Assembly: GCA_900088475.1 (NCBI GenBank)
Contig: FLMG01000561.1
Span: 1,881 to 20,704 of the forward strand
Direction: 5' to 3'
Source: Hyphochytrium catenoides
Lineage: Eukaryota; Sar; Hyphochytriomycetes; Hyphochytriales; Hyphochytriaceae
Length of the DNA stretch: 18,824 nucleotides
Shown: one piece after another, positions 17,491 through 18,824 of the stretch
How the letters are laid out: the number at the start of each line of letters is the position of its first letter
Position numbering within the stretch: position 1 is the stretch's first letter
Notes under the pieces: model-generated
Database searches by the model: none
What the model saw: only the letters and a program-made list of their open reading frames with translations
Told to the model about the DNA's origin: nothing
Position numbers and translations under genes: made by a program

Positions 17491-18122
17491 TGTTAGATCA
17501 AAGCTACCGCAGCCAGCGGATTGAGTCCTAGCTGGTTGATCTTGCAATGCCGTCGGGTTCCTTAGCGGTAGACTGAAGCGATGTAGACACTCAGAGCTTC
17601 ATCTGAGAGTTTCTGAAGAGCAGAAACTACTGGGAGAGAAATCACGAAGAAAAATATAGCCGGAGATTCCGCCGTGCAAGGATTATAGCGGCAGAGATGG
17701 CGGGAGTGGGCTTGAGACTCAGAGGCACTGATCGACAAATGAAGAGAAAGCACTGCAACAGAGCTGCGGCCCCAAGGTTGCCCTCTCTTTTTTCTAGAGC
17801 TTCTTGCTCTTCCCAGATCCCCCAACTTTTTAGATCCAAACCGAGCAAGCGACAGGTCACGTCAACTGTGGAGCCAGAGAGGATAGAGACACCGATGACG
17901 GTAGAGACATAATGTCGGAATTGAAGACAGAGAGAGATGAGAGAGACCTCAGGCCGTGCCCGATCACGGTCAATGTAAAAACTTCTAGCTTCAGACGTCG
18001 CTGTCCGCCACAGCGGCGGCTGGGCAGTGAGGGAGGAGGTGGTGGTGATGTCGGAAGGGAAGAGAAGCCGAAGAGGGAGGGGAGCGTTGCAGAGGGAAAG
18101 AGAGAGACAGATAGAACGACTA
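17491..18122. other. 5' region of the START/FYVE/GAF gene, no gene supported
   Basis: The start codon context on the minus strand is AACAATGACA, with A at -3. Upstream minus-strand frames lack an ATG or become Ser/Leu-rich readings of the GA tract. A plus-strand frame at 17912-18385 contains a long Arg-Glu run made by the GA repeat and is most likely an artefact. The interval probably holds the promoter and 5' UTR. Confidence 0.4.
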
Positions 18123-18138
18123 CAGAGGCAGAGAGGAC

Positions 18139-18198
<60 letters not shown>

Positions 18199-18218
18199 CA
18201 GAGGCAGAGAGGACCACA
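18123..18218. repeat. 20-bp direct repeats flanking the GA microsatellite
   Basis: The sequence CAGAGGCAGAGAGGACCACA occurs at 18123-18142 and again, identical, at 18199-18218. The copies lie on either side of the GA run and each is followed by CAGAGAG or GAGAGAG. This fits duplication of a unit that included part of the microsatellite, by slippage or unequal exchange. Confidence 0.9.
18144..18192. repeat. Perfect GA dinucleotide microsatellite
   Basis: This is an uninterrupted AG run of about 24 units. A looser GA-rich stretch continues to about 18245. It lies about 650 bases upstream of the START/FYVE/GAF start codon and reads as CT on that gene's coding strand. Confidence 0.95.
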
Positions 18219-18245
18219 GAGAGAGAGAGAGAGAGAAAGAAGAGA

Positions 18246-18786
18246 AGAGTTTTATTCGGGCTGGAGAGTTAGTAACAGAGCACGAGAGAAAGAGCTGGAA
18301 CAGAGATATAAAAGCGATAGCTTATTGCGTTATCATTGCCGAGACAGAGCAAAAAGGAGATGGCAATAATGCTATAACTGCTTGAGAAGCATGAGTCTAG
18401 GCGGCGAAACCTCAGGTCATAGCAGTTGTGGAAAGGCATTCTTTTCGGTCTAGTATCAGGTAGGTATCGCATCATTTAGCCCTTTCCTTATAGTAATACG
18501 GATTATGTTTAGGTAAAGAGGCTTCCATTAAAATGCTGTAAAAGTGTTGCTCCATGGCGGTCACGGTAAGCAGAAGAAGAGTGGACGAATGTATCCGTGG
18601 ACTTTGTGAGTGATGGAGGAATAGGATAGAGTTCCGTCTTGTTGTGCCGCCATACTCGAAGCAAATTTGGTACTCTTTATTCTGAACCCTCATTAACAAT
18701 GCTGCGTTCATTCGGAATCCCTGATATTGAGGTTTAGGATGCAGCAAAAAGCCGTTACAGTGTGATGATGCAATGCCGCAGGGAGA
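18246..18786. other. Spacer with one unrecognised minus-strand open frame
   Basis: A minus-strand frame ends at the stop at 18472-18474 and is open upstream to the window edge. Its first 15 codons or so at the edge are a Ser-Leu reading of the GA tract. The first ATG after that would give about 79 codons. I recognise no domain. The rest shows no gene, RNA or repeat. Confidence 0.25.
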
Positions 18787-18824
18787 GAACGAGAGAGAGA
18801 GAGAGGGGGAGAGAGAGAGAGAGA
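18787..18824. repeat. GA microsatellite at the right window edge
   Basis: A GA run with a short GGGGG interruption continues beyond the window, so its full length is unknown. It is the fourth GA/CT-rich block in the window. Confidence 0.9.

Noticed and set aside
1917-17492. Both minus-strand genes start ATGACAGGGC
   Set aside because: The ten-base match at two start codons is short, and the following sequences and protein families are unrelated; most likely coincidence.
17642-18217. 191-codon minus-strand frame, Ser-Leu rich at its start
   Set aside because: It is the complementary reading of the same GA tract; hydrophobic Ser-Leu runs imitate a signal peptide but come from the CT repeat.
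17912-18385. 157-codon plus-strand open frame with a long Arg-Glu run
   Set aside because: The middle is a direct reading of the GA microsatellite and the ends have no recognisable domain; purine tracts rarely contain stop codons in this frame.
1-18824. tRNA, rRNA, CRISPR arrays or terminal inverted repeats of transposons
   Set aside because: I looked on both strands and saw none that I could support.

Overview
This is a nuclear-type eukaryotic window. It has GT-AG spliceosomal introns, AATAAA-like poly(A) signals, GA/CT microsatellites and long non-coding spacers. The intronless gene at the right encodes a START-like, FYVE and GAF domain protein. That combination is familiar from oomycetes and related stramenopiles, so a heterokont protist is my best guess. 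No species can be named from the sequence. All calls come from reading the sequence by eye; no search was run.

Layout. (1) Positions 1-1929, minus strand: 5' part (643 codons) of an intronless secreted polysaccharide deacetylase of the Agd3/CE18 type, cut by the window edge. (2) 1930-7240: spacer DNA with an Agd3-like pseudogene fragment at about 5040-5403, a 44-bp tandem duplication, triplet repeats and a few unrecognised open frames. (3) 7243-7473: a long GA polypurine tract, followed by a 21-exon plus-strand gene at 7701-14353. Its exons join in phase into a protein of about 964 residues with RUN, RhoGAP, helical and ELMO segments. (4) 14354-14910: a short tail-to-tail interval with poly(A) signals for both flanking genes. 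(5) 14911-17490, minus strand: the START-like/FYVE/GAF protein. (6) 17491-18824: its 5' region, GA microsatellites and no recognisable gene.

How the genes relate. They do not form an operon or an obvious cluster. The two complete genes both point to membrane and small-GTPase signalling: RUN, RhoGAP and ELMO are GTPase-linked domains, and FYVE binds PI3P on endosomes. The deacetylase is an extracellular carbohydrate enzyme with no evident link to the other two.

The most notable object is the RUN-RhoGAP-ELMO protein. Its RhoGAP domain has lost the arginine finger and the other classic catalytic residues, while its ELMO domain keeps the conserved arginine of ELMOD-type Arf GAPs. That suggests a scaffold that senses Rho-family proteins without hydrolysing their GTP and may still act on Arf-like GTPases.
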